Assembly (NCBI GenBank): GCA_937872165.1
Contig: CALMOR010000006.1
Coordinates: forward strand, 18,531 to 24,981
Source: an uncultured Burkholderiales bacterium
Lineage (GTDB): Bacteria; Pseudomonadota; Gammaproteobacteria; Burkholderiales; Burkholderiaceae_D
Direction of reading: 5' to 3'
Length of the DNA stretch: 6,451 bases
Each line of letters starts with the position of its first letter. The first letter of the stretch is position 1. Below are positions 1 to 5,881 of the stretch, piece after piece. The position numbers and the translations under genes are program-made. The notes below the pieces were generated by a model. The model ran no database searches. It saw nothing but the letters and a program-made list of their open reading frames with translations, and had not been told where the DNA came from.

Positions 1-111
1 TTGTTCTTTTGTGTTTGTTTTTTTTTTTCCTCTTGGGTCACGCATGGGTTGCCACGACAACAGGCAGCATACTGCCGGTCTTCGGACGAAATGTCAAACG
101 ATCCTTGCACT
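1..111. other. A/T-rich non-coding leader region at left edge
   Basis: This stretch lies beyond the boxR stop codon and is strikingly A/T-rich against the GC-rich rest of the window. On the + strand it has a run of 11 T (18-28), so the minus strand reads as an A-rich, C/A-biased leader (1-30) preceded by AGAGGA-like bases (29-34). I see no convincing gene. An ATG on the minus strand at about position 45 opens a short Lys-rich frame to the edge, but no Shine-Dalgarno precedes it. Two weak inverted repeats occur: GGCAG-CATA-CTGCC (63-76) and GTTG-N6-CAAC (48-61). Neither is followed by a T-run in the boxR reading direction, so neither looks like an intrinsic terminator. I read the stretch as the 5' leader of a gene starting just off the left edge on the minus strand, which is inference. 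Confidence 0.5.
69..97 (-). promoter_or_regulatory. Candidate sigma70-like promoter facing left
   Basis: On the minus strand a perfect -35 box TTGACA (92-97) is followed after 17 bases by CAGTAT (69-74), which matches the -10 consensus at 3 of 6 positions. Transcription would begin near position 61 and run leftward off the window. The TGCA-N6-TGCA operator at 106-119 sits 8 bases upstream of the -35. The promoter lies just past the end of boxR, so a leftward operon could be transcribed separately from boxR. The -35 is strong and the -10 weak, so this is a candidate only. Confidence 0.45.
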
Positions 112-119
112 TTATTGCA
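106..119 (-). promoter_or_regulatory. Candidate BoxR operator (TGCA-N6-TGCA), left copy
   Basis: The minus strand reads TGCA-ATAAAG-TGCA. It matches 12 of 14 positions of the site at 1127-1140 in the divergent promoter region. Operators of the BzdR/BoxR family are described as containing TGCA repeats. Here the site overlaps the last codons of boxR: the CAA and TAA (Gln and stop) are read from within it. It lies immediately upstream of a leftward TTGACA promoter. The sequence match is seen; binding by BoxR is inferred. Confidence 0.6.
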
Positions 120-1080
120 TGTCTCCGCTTCCCAGTCCGATCGGACGTCCGAGCGCTCGCGACAGCTCCGCGACGAGGCCCGCATACGCCTCCTCGAGCG
201 TCCTGCCCGACGTGTCGAAGGTCAGGTCCGCCTTGCGATAGAAGGCCGCGCGGCCGGCGAGGATGCGTTTCAGGTCCTCCATCGCCTCGCTGTTGCCGGC
301 CATCGGCCGCGTGTCTCCCTGCGCGACAACGCGCTGCATGTGCTCGCTCGGCGCCGCCGTCAGCCAGACCGTGAAGCAGTGCGACAGCAGGAGGTTGAAG
401 GTCGCCGGGTCGGAGACGATGCCGCCGGGCGTCGCGATGACCGACTCCGGATGGCGCGCGACGACGTCCTCCAGCGCCCGCCGCTCGTAGCGGCGGTATG
501 CCGCCGGGCCGAGCAGGTTGTGGATCTCGGTCAGGCCGTAGCCGGCCACGCGCTCGATCTCGCGGTTCAGTTCGATGAAGCTCGCGCCGAGGTCGTCGGC
601 GAGGCGACGGCCGATGGTGGACTTGCCCGCGCCCCGCAAGCCGACGAGCGCGATGCGTTGTCTGCGAGCTTCCGGCAGGACCGACGTGCCGAAGAGATCG
701 GCGAGCGCCAGCCGTGCGCGGCGCAGGTCCTTGTCGTCGCGACCGTGCAGCAGGTCGCGGATCAGCAGCCGCTCCGGCGCCTCGCCTTCGTCGCCGAGCA
801 GGTCGGCGGGCATGCAGTCGAGCGCGGAGGCGACCTGCCGCAGCACGAGGATCGATGCGTTGCCGAGACCGAGTTCGAGATTGGCGAGGTGGCGTTCCGA
901 TACCGACGACGCCTGCGCCAGCGAACGCCGCGTGATGCCCTTGCGGGCGCGCTGCGAGCGCACCCGCTCGCCGACCGCGACGAGGAAGGGTTCGCGGCCG
1001 GAGGCATCGGAGGCGGTGTCGTCGGCCGGCACGACCTGATCGTTCATCGGCGCGTCGCTCGCAGTTTCGCGGATCGGCAT
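112..1080 (-). CDS. boxR: BoxR-type benzoyl-CoA-responsive repressor (XRE HTH + shikimate-kinase-like domain)
   Basis: This 322-residue protein is a cytoplasmic DNA-binding regulator. Residues 32-95 form an XRE-type helix-turn-helix (GERVRSQRARKGITRRSLA, then SERHLANLELG). A linker leads to a shikimate-kinase-like domain from about residue 142 to the end, with Walker A GLRGAGKST (147-155), YRRYE (195-199), ATPGG (216-220), GDTRPM (255-260) and RAAFYRKAD (277-285). This fusion is diagnostic of BzdR/BoxR, which repress benzoate degradation genes and are released by benzoyl-CoA. The acidic D-x-D of true shikimate kinases is E170-L-N172 here, so I expect ligand sensing, not shikimate phosphorylation. 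The gene is divergent from bclA. A candidate -10 (TATATT, 1130-1135, minus strand) lies inside an operator-like site, suggesting autoregulation. Start choice is uncertain: neither Met1 (1080) nor Met12 (1047) has a good Shine-Dalgarno, and residues 1-30 look like a variable tail. Confidence 0.93.
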   Translation of the reverse strand: MPIRETASDAPMNDQVVPADDTASDASGREPFLVAVGERVRSQRARKGITRRSLAQASSVSERHLANLELGLGNASILVLRQVASALDCMPADLLGDEGEAPERLLIRDLLHGRDDKDLRRARLALADLFGTSVLPEARRQRIALVGLRGAGKSTIGRRLADDLGASFIELNREIERVAGYGLTEIHNLLGPAAYRRYERRALEDVVARHPESVIATPGGIVSDPATFNLLLSHCFTVWLTAAPSEHMQRVVAQGDTRPMAGNSEAMEDLKRILAGRAAFYRKADLTFDTSGRTLEEAYAGLVAELSRALGRPIGLGSGDMQ

Positions 1081-1126
1081 GGGACGGGGCTAGCGGTGAT
1101 GCGCATCTCCGGACAAACCCGCAACG

Positions 1127-1140
1127 TGCAATATAGTGCT
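1127..1140 (+). promoter_or_regulatory. Candidate BoxR operator (TGCA-N6-TGCT), divergent region copy
   Basis: The + strand reads TGCA-ATATAG-TGCT, near-identical to the left site read on the minus strand. It overlaps the first base of the rightward -35 box (1140-1145). On the minus strand it contains TATATT (1130-1135), a plausible boxR -10. A repressor bound here could therefore block both bclA and boxR transcription. By eye these two are the only close matches to this spaced motif in the window. Assignment to BoxR rests on neighbourhood and on the known TGCA repeats of BzdR/BoxR operators. Confidence 0.6.
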
Positions 1141-1168
1141 TGACGGTGTCGGACGGCGACGCTAAGTT
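1140..1168 (+). promoter_or_regulatory. Candidate sigma70-like promoter of the bclA operon
   Basis: TTGACG (1140-1145, one mismatch to the -35 consensus) is followed after 17 bases by TAAGTT (1163-1168), which keeps the key T, A and final T of the -10 box. Transcription would start near 1175, giving a leader of about 80 bases before bclA. The operator-like site at 1127-1140 abuts and overlaps the -35, a layout consistent with repression. No other promoter-like pair stood out between 1081 and 1256. Confidence 0.45.
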
Positions 1169-1180
1169 TCCGGCAATCAC

Positions 1181-1199
1181 GTGAATTATTCAACATGCA
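1181..1199. repeat. A/T-rich palindrome plus TGCA in the bclA leader
   Basis: TGAAT-T-ATTCA (1182-1192) is a perfect inverted repeat with 5-base arms, followed by a TGCA at 1196-1199. It sits just after the predicted bclA transcription start and stands out as A/T-rich in a GC-rich leader. It could be a second protein-binding site. The arms are too short to be a terminator, and its role is unknown. Confidence 0.3.
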
Positions 1200-1245
1200 C
1201 GGTCGCGCCGACCCCGGGACGAGTCGGAGGCAGCGGCGGAACAGT

Positions 1246-1252
1246 GGAGGAG
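1246..1252 (+). promoter_or_regulatory. Ribosome binding site of bclA
   Basis: GGAGGAG lies 4 bases before the ATG at 1257. It is the strongest Shine-Dalgarno in the window and fixes the bclA start. An out-of-frame ATG at 1253 overlaps it and is ignored. Confidence 0.8.
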
Positions 1253-1256
1253 ATGC

Positions 1257-2825
1257 ATGGAGACCGCGGCGTTGCCCGGCGAGCGCTTCAACTTCGCCCG
1301 ACACCTCTTCGAGCAGAACGCGCAGCGTGCCGACAAGGTCGCCTACATCGACGACATCGGTCCGATGACCTATGGCGAACTCGAGTCGCGGGCTCGACGC
1401 GTGGCAGCGGCGCTGCGGGCGTCGGGGTTGCGGCGCGAGGACCGCGTGCTGTTGCTGATGCAGGACTGCAACGACTGGCCGGTGTCCTTCCTCGGCGCGC
1501 TGTACGCGGGCGTCGTCCCGGTCGCCATCAACACGTTGCTGACGGCGGCCGACTACGCTTACGTCCTCGGCCACAGTCGATCGCAGGCGGTGCTGGTGTC
1601 GTCGACGCTGCTGCCGGCACTGAAGGCGGCGATCGACCTGGCGCCCTGCGAGGTCGCGACGATCGTCGTGTCGCAGCCGATCGACCCGAGCACGGGCCTC
1701 GACGACTGGATCGAGACCGTGGCGCCGATGGAGAAGGCCGCCGACACCGTCGCCGACGACGTCGCGTTCTGGCTCTACTCGTCGGGCTCGACCGGTCGAC
1801 CCAAGGGCACGGTCCACGCGCACGCCAGCCTCTACTGGACCGCCGAGCTGTACGCGAAGCCGATCCTCGCGCTCACCGAACGCGACGTGACCTTCTCGGC
1901 CGCCAAGCTGTTCTTCGCCTACGGGCTCGGCAACGCCCTCACATTCCCGCTGACCGTGGGCGCGACCGTGATCCTGATGGCCGAGCGCCCCACGCCCGCG
2001 GCCTGCTTCGAGCGCATGACCGTGCATCGGCCGACCGTGTTCTTCGGTGCGCCGACCGGCTTCGCCGGGATGCTCGCTTCGCCGGCGCTGCCGCCGCGTG
2101 AACGGGTCGCGCTGCGCATGTGCTCGTCTGCGGGCGAGGCCCTGCCGCGCGACATCGGCGAACGCTTCACGGCCCATTTCGGTTGCCACATCATCGACGG
2201 GATCGGCTCGACCGAGATGCTGCACATCTTCCTGTCGAACCGGCCCGACGACGTGCGCTACGGCACGACCGGCAAGCCGGTCGACGGCTACGAGGTCGAG
2301 CTGCGCGACGAACAGGGACGCGTGATCGACGGGGCCGATCGCGTGGGCGACCTCTACATCAAGGGGCCGAGCGCCGCGCTGATGTACTGGACCGATCGAA
2401 GCAGGAGCCGCGAGACCTTCCAGGGTCACTGGACCAAGAGCGGCGACAAGTACCTGCGCGATGCCGACGGCTACTACGTCTACGCGGGCCGCAGCGACGA
2501 CATGCTGAAGGTCAGCGGCCAGTACGTGTCGCCGTTCGAGGTCGAGTCGACGCTGATGGAACATCCCGCGGTGCTCGAAGCCGCGGTGATCGGCGTGCCG
2601 GACGAGAACGGTCTGACGCGCACCAAGGCCTACGTCGTCGCGAAGGCCGGCGGCGCCGTTCCGGCGACCCTCGGCGACGAACTGAAGGCCTTCGTCAAGA
2701 CCCGGCTCGCGCCGGTCAAGTACCCGCGCGAGATCGAGTTCGTCGACGAGTTGCCGAAGACAGCGACCGGGAAGATCCAGCGCTTCAAGCTGCGCGAACG
2801 GTCGAGCCCGGCGGCGACCGGATGA
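1257..2825 (+). CDS. bclA: Benzoate-CoA ligase (AMP-forming)
   Basis: This 522-residue cytoplasmic enzyme activates benzoate with ATP and CoA to benzoyl-CoA, AMP and pyrophosphate, the entry step of the box pathway. It is an adenylate-forming (ANL) enzyme of the usual length for benzoate-CoA ligases. Visible motifs are the P-loop YSSGSTGRPKG (174-184), the acyl-site segment AAKLFFAYGLGNALTF (215-230) typical of this subfamily, DGIGSTEM (314-321) followed by H323-I324, SGD (395-397), the hinge GRSDDMLKVSG (411-421) and PKTATGK (500-506), with K506 as the catalytic adenylation lysine. All key residues are present, so it should be active. A strong GGAGGAG sets the start. It is the first gene of the rightward operon, overlaps the next gene by 4 bases (ATGA), and lies downstream of a candidate BoxR operator. 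Substituted benzoates could also be accepted. Confidence 0.95.
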   Translation: METAALPGERFNFARHLFEQNAQRADKVAYIDDIGPMTYGELESRARRVAAALRASGLRREDRVLLLMQDCNDWPVSFLGALYAGVVPVAINTLLTAADYAYVLGHSRSQAVLVSSTLLPALKAAIDLAPCEVATIVVSQPIDPSTGLDDWIETVAPMEKAADTVADDVAFWLYSSGSTGRPKGTVHAHASLYWTAELYAKPILALTERDVTFSAAKLFFAYGLGNALTFPLTVGATVILMAERPTPAACFERMTVHRPTVFFGAPTGFAGMLASPALPPRERVALRMCSSAGEALPRDIGERFTAHFGCHIIDGIGSTEMLHIFLSNRPDDVRYGTTGKPVDGYEVELRDEQGRVIDGADRVGDLYIKGPSAALMYWTDRSRSRETFQGHWTKSGDKYLRDADGYYVYAGRSDDMLKVSGQYVSPFEVESTLMEHPAVLEAAVIGVPDENGLTRTKAYVVAKAGGAVPATLGDELKAFVKTRLAPVKYPREIEFVDELPKTATGKIQRFKLRERSSPAATG

Positions 2826-3697
2826 CCGACCATCCGCGCATCGCGGTCGATGCCGGTGCCGATGCCGGCGCCGACGGAAGCGTGCTCGACATCGAGTACC
2901 GCCGCATCGACGGCCCCTCCGCGTCGCCGCTGATGGTCTTCCTGCACGAGGGCCTCGGCTCCGTGTCGATGTGGAAGGACTTCCCCGACCTTCTGTGCGC
3001 GGCGGGCGGACTGCGCGGCCTCGTCTACTCGCGGCCCGGTTACGGGCGGTCGACACCGCGCCCGCCGGACGCGCGGTGGCGTCCCGACTTCATGCACGTG
3101 CAGGCGCGACGCGTGCTGCCCGCGCTGCTGGCCGCGCTCGGTGTCGACGTCGACGCCGACCCGCCGTGGCTCTTCGGCCACAGCGACGGCGGCTCGATCG
3201 CGCTGATCCACGCGGCGACCTATCCGTCGCGCGTCGCCGGCGTCGTCGTGCTCGCACCCCACCTCGACGTCGAACAGGGAGGCCTCGACAGCATCGCGAC
3301 CGCGCGCGAGGCCTATCTGCGGACCGACCTGCGCGACAGGCTCGCGCGCCATCACGCGGACGTCGACTCGGCCTTCTGGGGATGGAACGACGTCTGGCTC
3401 GCACCGTCGTTCCGGAGCTGGAACATCCGCGCGCTGCTAGCGGACATCGCGTGTCCGGTGCTCGCGATCCAGGGCCACGACGACCGCTACGGCACGATGG
3501 CCCACATCGACGGCATCGCCGACGTGGTGCCCGGTACCGAGTTGCTGAAGCTCGACCGCTGCGGCCACTCGCCGCATCGCGACCGAGCCGCGGACGTGCT
3601 CGAAGCGACCGTACACTTCGTCGCTGCGAACGGCCGACGAGGTCGGGAAGCCGTCCGTTCCGCGTCCGTGCGGCAGCCGCATCGCAGAACCATCTGA
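2822..3697 (+). CDS. Alpha/beta hydrolase of the benzoate (box) cluster, substrate unknown
   Basis: This 291-residue serine hydrolase of the alpha/beta fold has no evident signal peptide and is likely cytoplasmic. The oxyanion-hole region HEGLGS (42-47) is followed by YSRPGYGRS (69-77), the nucleophile elbow GHSDGG (119-124, Ser121), the acid in GHDDRYG (218-224, Asp220 or Asp221) and the catalytic His249 in CGHSPH. A helical cap with an aromatic stretch FWGWNDVW (185-192) lies between nucleophile and acid and probably shapes the substrate pocket. Its start codon overlaps the bclA stop, implying translational coupling and a role in the same pathway. Hydrolases are known neighbours in box clusters, where lactone hydrolysis or thioester cleavage has been considered; which applies here is not visible. 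The N-terminus has an Ala-Gly-Asp repeat (AGADAGADG) and the C-terminus an Arg-rich tail after about residue 268. Confidence 0.88.
   Translation: MTDHPRIAVDAGADAGADGSVLDIEYRRIDGPSASPLMVFLHEGLGSVSMWKDFPDLLCAAGGLRGLVYSRPGYGRSTPRPPDARWRPDFMHVQARRVLPALLAALGVDVDADPPWLFGHSDGGSIALIHAATYPSRVAGVVVLAPHLDVEQGGLDSIATAREAYLRTDLRDRLARHHADVDSAFWGWNDVWLAPSFRSWNIRALLADIACPVLAIQGHDDRYGTMAHIDGIADVVPGTELLKLDRCGHSPHRDRAADVLEATVHFVAANGRRGREAVRSASVRQPHRRTI
2849..2872 (+). repeat. 12-bp imperfect tandem repeat in the hydrolase N-terminus
   Basis: Two adjacent copies, GATGCCGGTGCC and GATGCCGGCGCC (11 of 12 identical), encode the repeated Asp-Ala-Gly-Ala near residues 10-17. The segment precedes the conserved fold and probably arose by slippage. 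It keeps the frame. Confidence 0.6.
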
Positions 3698-3711
3698 ACG
3701 GGGAGATCCTC

Positions 3712-4890
3712 ATGCAACGACGCACTACGGCGCTCGGCGCCCTGCTGCTCACCGGCGCCGCGACGCTCGCGGGCTTCGCGGTCCCGACGGCCGCACAGGC
3801 CCCGAAGGTCAAGATCGGCTTCATGCTGCCTTACACCGGCACCTACGCCGCGCTCGGCAACGCGATCGAGAACGGCTTCCGCCTCTACGTCGACGAGCAG
3901 GGCGGCAAGCTCGGCGGCCGCGAGGTCGAGTACGTCAAGGTCGACGACGAGTCCGAGCCGTCGAAGGCCACCGACAACGTCAACAAGCTGATCAAGCGCG
4001 ACAACGTCGACGTGCTGGTCGGCACCGTGCATTCGGGCGTGGCCCTCGCGATGGCCAAGGCCGCGAAGGACAACAACACGCTGCTGATCGTCCCGAACGG
4101 CGGTGCCGACGCGATCACCGGCCCGATGTGCGGCGTCAACATCTTCCGCAGCTCGTTCTCGAACTGGCAGCCGGCCTATGCGATGGGCGAGGTCGCCGCG
4201 AAGAAGGGTGCGAAGAAGGCCGTCACCATCACGTGGAATTACGCGGCCGGCACCGAGTCCACCAACGGCTTCAAGGAGGCGTTCGAGAAGAGCGGCGGCA
4301 CGGTCGTCAAGGCGCTCGCCCTGCCCTTCCCCGGCGTCGAGTTCCAGGCGCTGCTGACCGAGATCGCGGCGACGAAGCCCGACGTGGTCTACGCGTTCTT
4401 CGCCGGCGGCGGCGCGGTCAAGTTCGTCAAGGACTATGCGGCCGCCGGTCTCAATCGCAGCATCCCGCTGTACGGGCCCGGCTTCCTCACCGACGGCACG
4501 CTCGACGCGCAGGGCGACGCCGCGCAGGGCATGTACACGACGCTGCACTATGCGGACGGCCTGAACACGCCGCGCGACAACGCGTTCCGACTCGCCTATG
4601 CGAAGACCTACAAGCTGCAGCCCGACGTCTACGCGGTGCAGGGCTACGACGCGGCGCAGATGCTCGCCATCGGGCTGAAGGCCGCCAACGGCGACGTGTC
4701 GAAGAAGCCGGAGATCGCGGCGGCCATCGAACACGCGCGCATCGACAGCCCGCGCGGTCCCTTCGCGATCAGCAAGGCGCACAACCCGGTGCAGGACATC
4801 TATCTGCGGCGTGTCGTCGGCAAGGAGAACAAGGTCGACAGCGTCGCGATCAGGGCGTTGAGCGATCCGGCTCGCGGATGCCGGAGCTAG
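3712..4890 (+). CDS. ABC transporter substrate-binding protein, Liv family, probably for benzoate
   Basis: This 392-residue periplasmic protein belongs to the branched-chain amino acid/aromatic (LivJ-like) type I binding fold. It begins with a Sec signal peptide: MQRR, a hydrophobic segment (about 7-24) and a cleavage site after AQA at residue 30. The mature chain opens with KVKIGFMLPYTGTYAALG (32-49), typical of the family, followed by NGFRLYVDEQGGKLGGREV (54-72) and the hinge region. It would capture an aromatic acid and hand it to the two membrane permeases downstream. Specificity for benzoate is inferred from its place between bclA and the permeases. It begins 14 bases after the hydrolase stop, with GGGAG (3701-3705) as Shine-Dalgarno. 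Like many homologues it ends in a DPARGC motif. A REP-like palindrome follows. Confidence 0.92.
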   Translation: MQRRTTALGALLLTGAATLAGFAVPTAAQAPKVKIGFMLPYTGTYAALGNAIENGFRLYVDEQGGKLGGREVEYVKVDDESEPSKATDNVNKLIKRDNVDVLVGTVHSGVALAMAKAAKDNNTLLIVPNGGADAITGPMCGVNIFRSSFSNWQPAYAMGEVAAKKGAKKAVTITWNYAAGTESTNGFKEAFEKSGGTVVKALALPFPGVEFQALLTEIAATKPDVVYAFFAGGGAVKFVKDYAAAGLNRSIPLYGPGFLTDGTLDAQGDAAQGMYTTLHYADGLNTPRDNAFRLAYAKTYKLQPDVYAVQGYDAAQMLAIGLKAANGDVSKKPEIAAAIEHARIDSPRGPFAISKAHNPVQDIYLRRVVGKENKVDSVAIRALSDPARGCRS

Positions 4891-4908
4891 GGACGCCGCC
4901 TCGATCTC

Positions 4909-4990
4909 GTCACGCCGGCGAAGACCGGAGCGCGAACGCGCGCCGCGGCGGCGAGCCGGCGACTCCGGTCCCGGCCTTCGCCGGAACGAC
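4909..4990. repeat. REP-like palindromic element between binding protein and permease genes
   Basis: An 82-bp imperfect palindrome fills most of the 109-base gap. Its ends, GTCACGCCGGCGAAGACCGG (4909-4928) and the complement of 4971-4990, match at 16 of 20 positions. As RNA, CCGGCGAA (4915-4922) pairs perfectly with 4977-4984 and GACCGGAG (4923-4930) pairs perfectly with 4963-4970, with a 6-base bulge on the right side (4971-4976). The outer GTC pairs with the terminal GAC. The sequence resembles the widely dispersed proteobacterial intergenic repeat with GTC-N3-CCGGCGAAGGCCGG ends. No T-run follows, so it is not a classical terminator. The hairpin probably stabilises the upstream message or dampens expression of the permeases. 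Confidence 0.85.
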
Positions 4991-4999
4991 AGGGCCCAG

Positions 5000-5881
5000 A
5001 TGGACTTCCCCACCTTCCTGATCCAGTGCCTCAACGCCGTGCAATACGGCCTGCTGCTATTCCTCGTCGCGTCCGGTCTCACGCTGATCTTCGGGATCAT
5101 GGGCGTGATCAACCTCGCGCACGGCAGCTTCTACATGCTGGGCGCCTATCTGGCCTACGCGCTGGCGCCGCTGGTCGACCGCTATCTGGGAGGCGGCTTC
5201 TTCGCGACGATCGTGGTCGGGGTCGCGCTCGCGGTCGCCTTCGGCTATGGGCTCGAATGGATCTTCTTCAGCTACCTCTACGAGCGCGAACACCTGCAGC
5301 AGGTGCTGATGACCTACGGGCTCATCCTCGTGTTCGAGGAACTGCGCAGCATCCTCGTCGGTGACGACGTGCACGGCGTGGCGACGCCGGACTGGATGAC
5401 CGGCAGCATCCCGCTGTCGGACGTGATGATCTATCCGGTCTATCGCTTGTTCATCTCCGCGGTGTGCGCGATCGTCGCGATCGGGCTCTGGCTCGTGATG
5501 ACGAGGACGCGGCTCGGCATGCGCATCCGTGCCGGCGCGACCGATCGCGAGATGGTGCAGGCGCTCGGCATCCCGATCCGCTTCCTGTACCGCGTGGTGT
5601 TCGCGATCGGCGTGGGGCTCGCCGCGCTCGCCGGCCTGGTCGCGGCGCCGGCGTCGTCGGTCTACCCGGGCATGGGCAACCAGGTGCTGATCGTCTGCTT
5701 CGTCGTGGTCGTGATCGGCGGCATCGGCTCGATCCGCGGCGCCTTCGTCGCGGCGCTGCTGGTCGGCGCCGTCGACACCTTCGGCAAGGTGCTCTTCCCG
5801 TCGCTCGCCGGCATGCTGGTCTATCTGCTGATGGCCGCGATGCTGCTGTGGAAGCCCCGAGGCCTCTTCGAGGCCGGATGA
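5000..5881 (+). CDS. ABC transporter permease, LivH family
   Basis: This 293-residue inner-membrane protein is one of the two pore-forming permeases of a branched-chain-amino-acid-type importer. The N-terminal GLTLIFGIMGVINLAHGSFY (26-45) is the LivH signature. Hydrophobic segments are visible near 14-36, 39-58, 66-92, 101-120, 144-168, 197-215, 227-257 and 265-285. The loop RAGATDREMVQALGI (177-191) matches the EAA-like segment that contacts the ATPase. GGIGSIRGAF (240-249) is also typical. Its Shine-Dalgarno is weak (AGGG, 4991-4994) and directly abuts the REP hairpin. It overlaps the next permease by one base (TGATG). With the upstream binding protein it probably imports benzoate; amino acid transport is less likely given bclA next door. 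Confidence 0.92.
   Translation: MDFPTFLIQCLNAVQYGLLLFLVASGLTLIFGIMGVINLAHGSFYMLGAYLAYALAPLVDRYLGGGFFATIVVGVALAVAFGYGLEWIFFSYLYEREHLQQVLMTYGLILVFEELRSILVGDDVHGVATPDWMTGSIPLSDVMIYPVYRLFISAVCAIVAIGLWLVMTRTRLGMRIRAGATDREMVQALGIPIRFLYRVVFAIGVGLAALAGLVAAPASSVYPGMGNQVLIVCFVVVVIGGIGSIRGAFVAALLVGAVDTFGKVLFPSLAGMLVYLLMAAMLLWKPRGLFEAG

Noticed and set aside
1..45. Start of a Lys-rich gene on the minus strand at position 45
   Set aside because: There is no Shine-Dalgarno and the peptide simply translates the poly-A leader. I cannot support a gene.
48..76. Intrinsic terminator for boxR
   Set aside because: The two inverted repeats have only 4-5 paired bases and no U-run follows in the boxR direction. 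The poly-A/T tract has the wrong strand sense for a leftward terminator.
112..1080. Annotating the minus-strand gene as shikimate kinase of aromatic amino acid synthesis
   Set aside because: The N-terminal helix-turn-helix, the altered D-x-D motif and the position beside bclA identify a BoxR-type regulator.
1..1143. Long open frame on the + strand opposite boxR
   Set aside because: Its translation is Arg/Ala-rich and low in complexity, with no family motifs. It is the antisense shadow of the GC-rich boxR gene, which has clear domains.
1044..3056. Very long minus-strand open frame across bclA
   Set aside because: It is Arg/Asp/Val-rich antisense of high-GC coding DNA, without recognisable motifs, and runs through the divergent control region.
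4909..4990. Rho-independent terminator splitting the transporter operon
   Set aside because: The hairpin is long but no T-run follows, and the permease start codon is only 9 bases beyond. A dispersed REP-like repeat explains it better.
3487..5112. Long minus-strand open frame opposite the binding protein
   Set aside because: It is the antisense shadow of the binding-protein gene. Its FRRRPG-like segment is simply the REP element translated.
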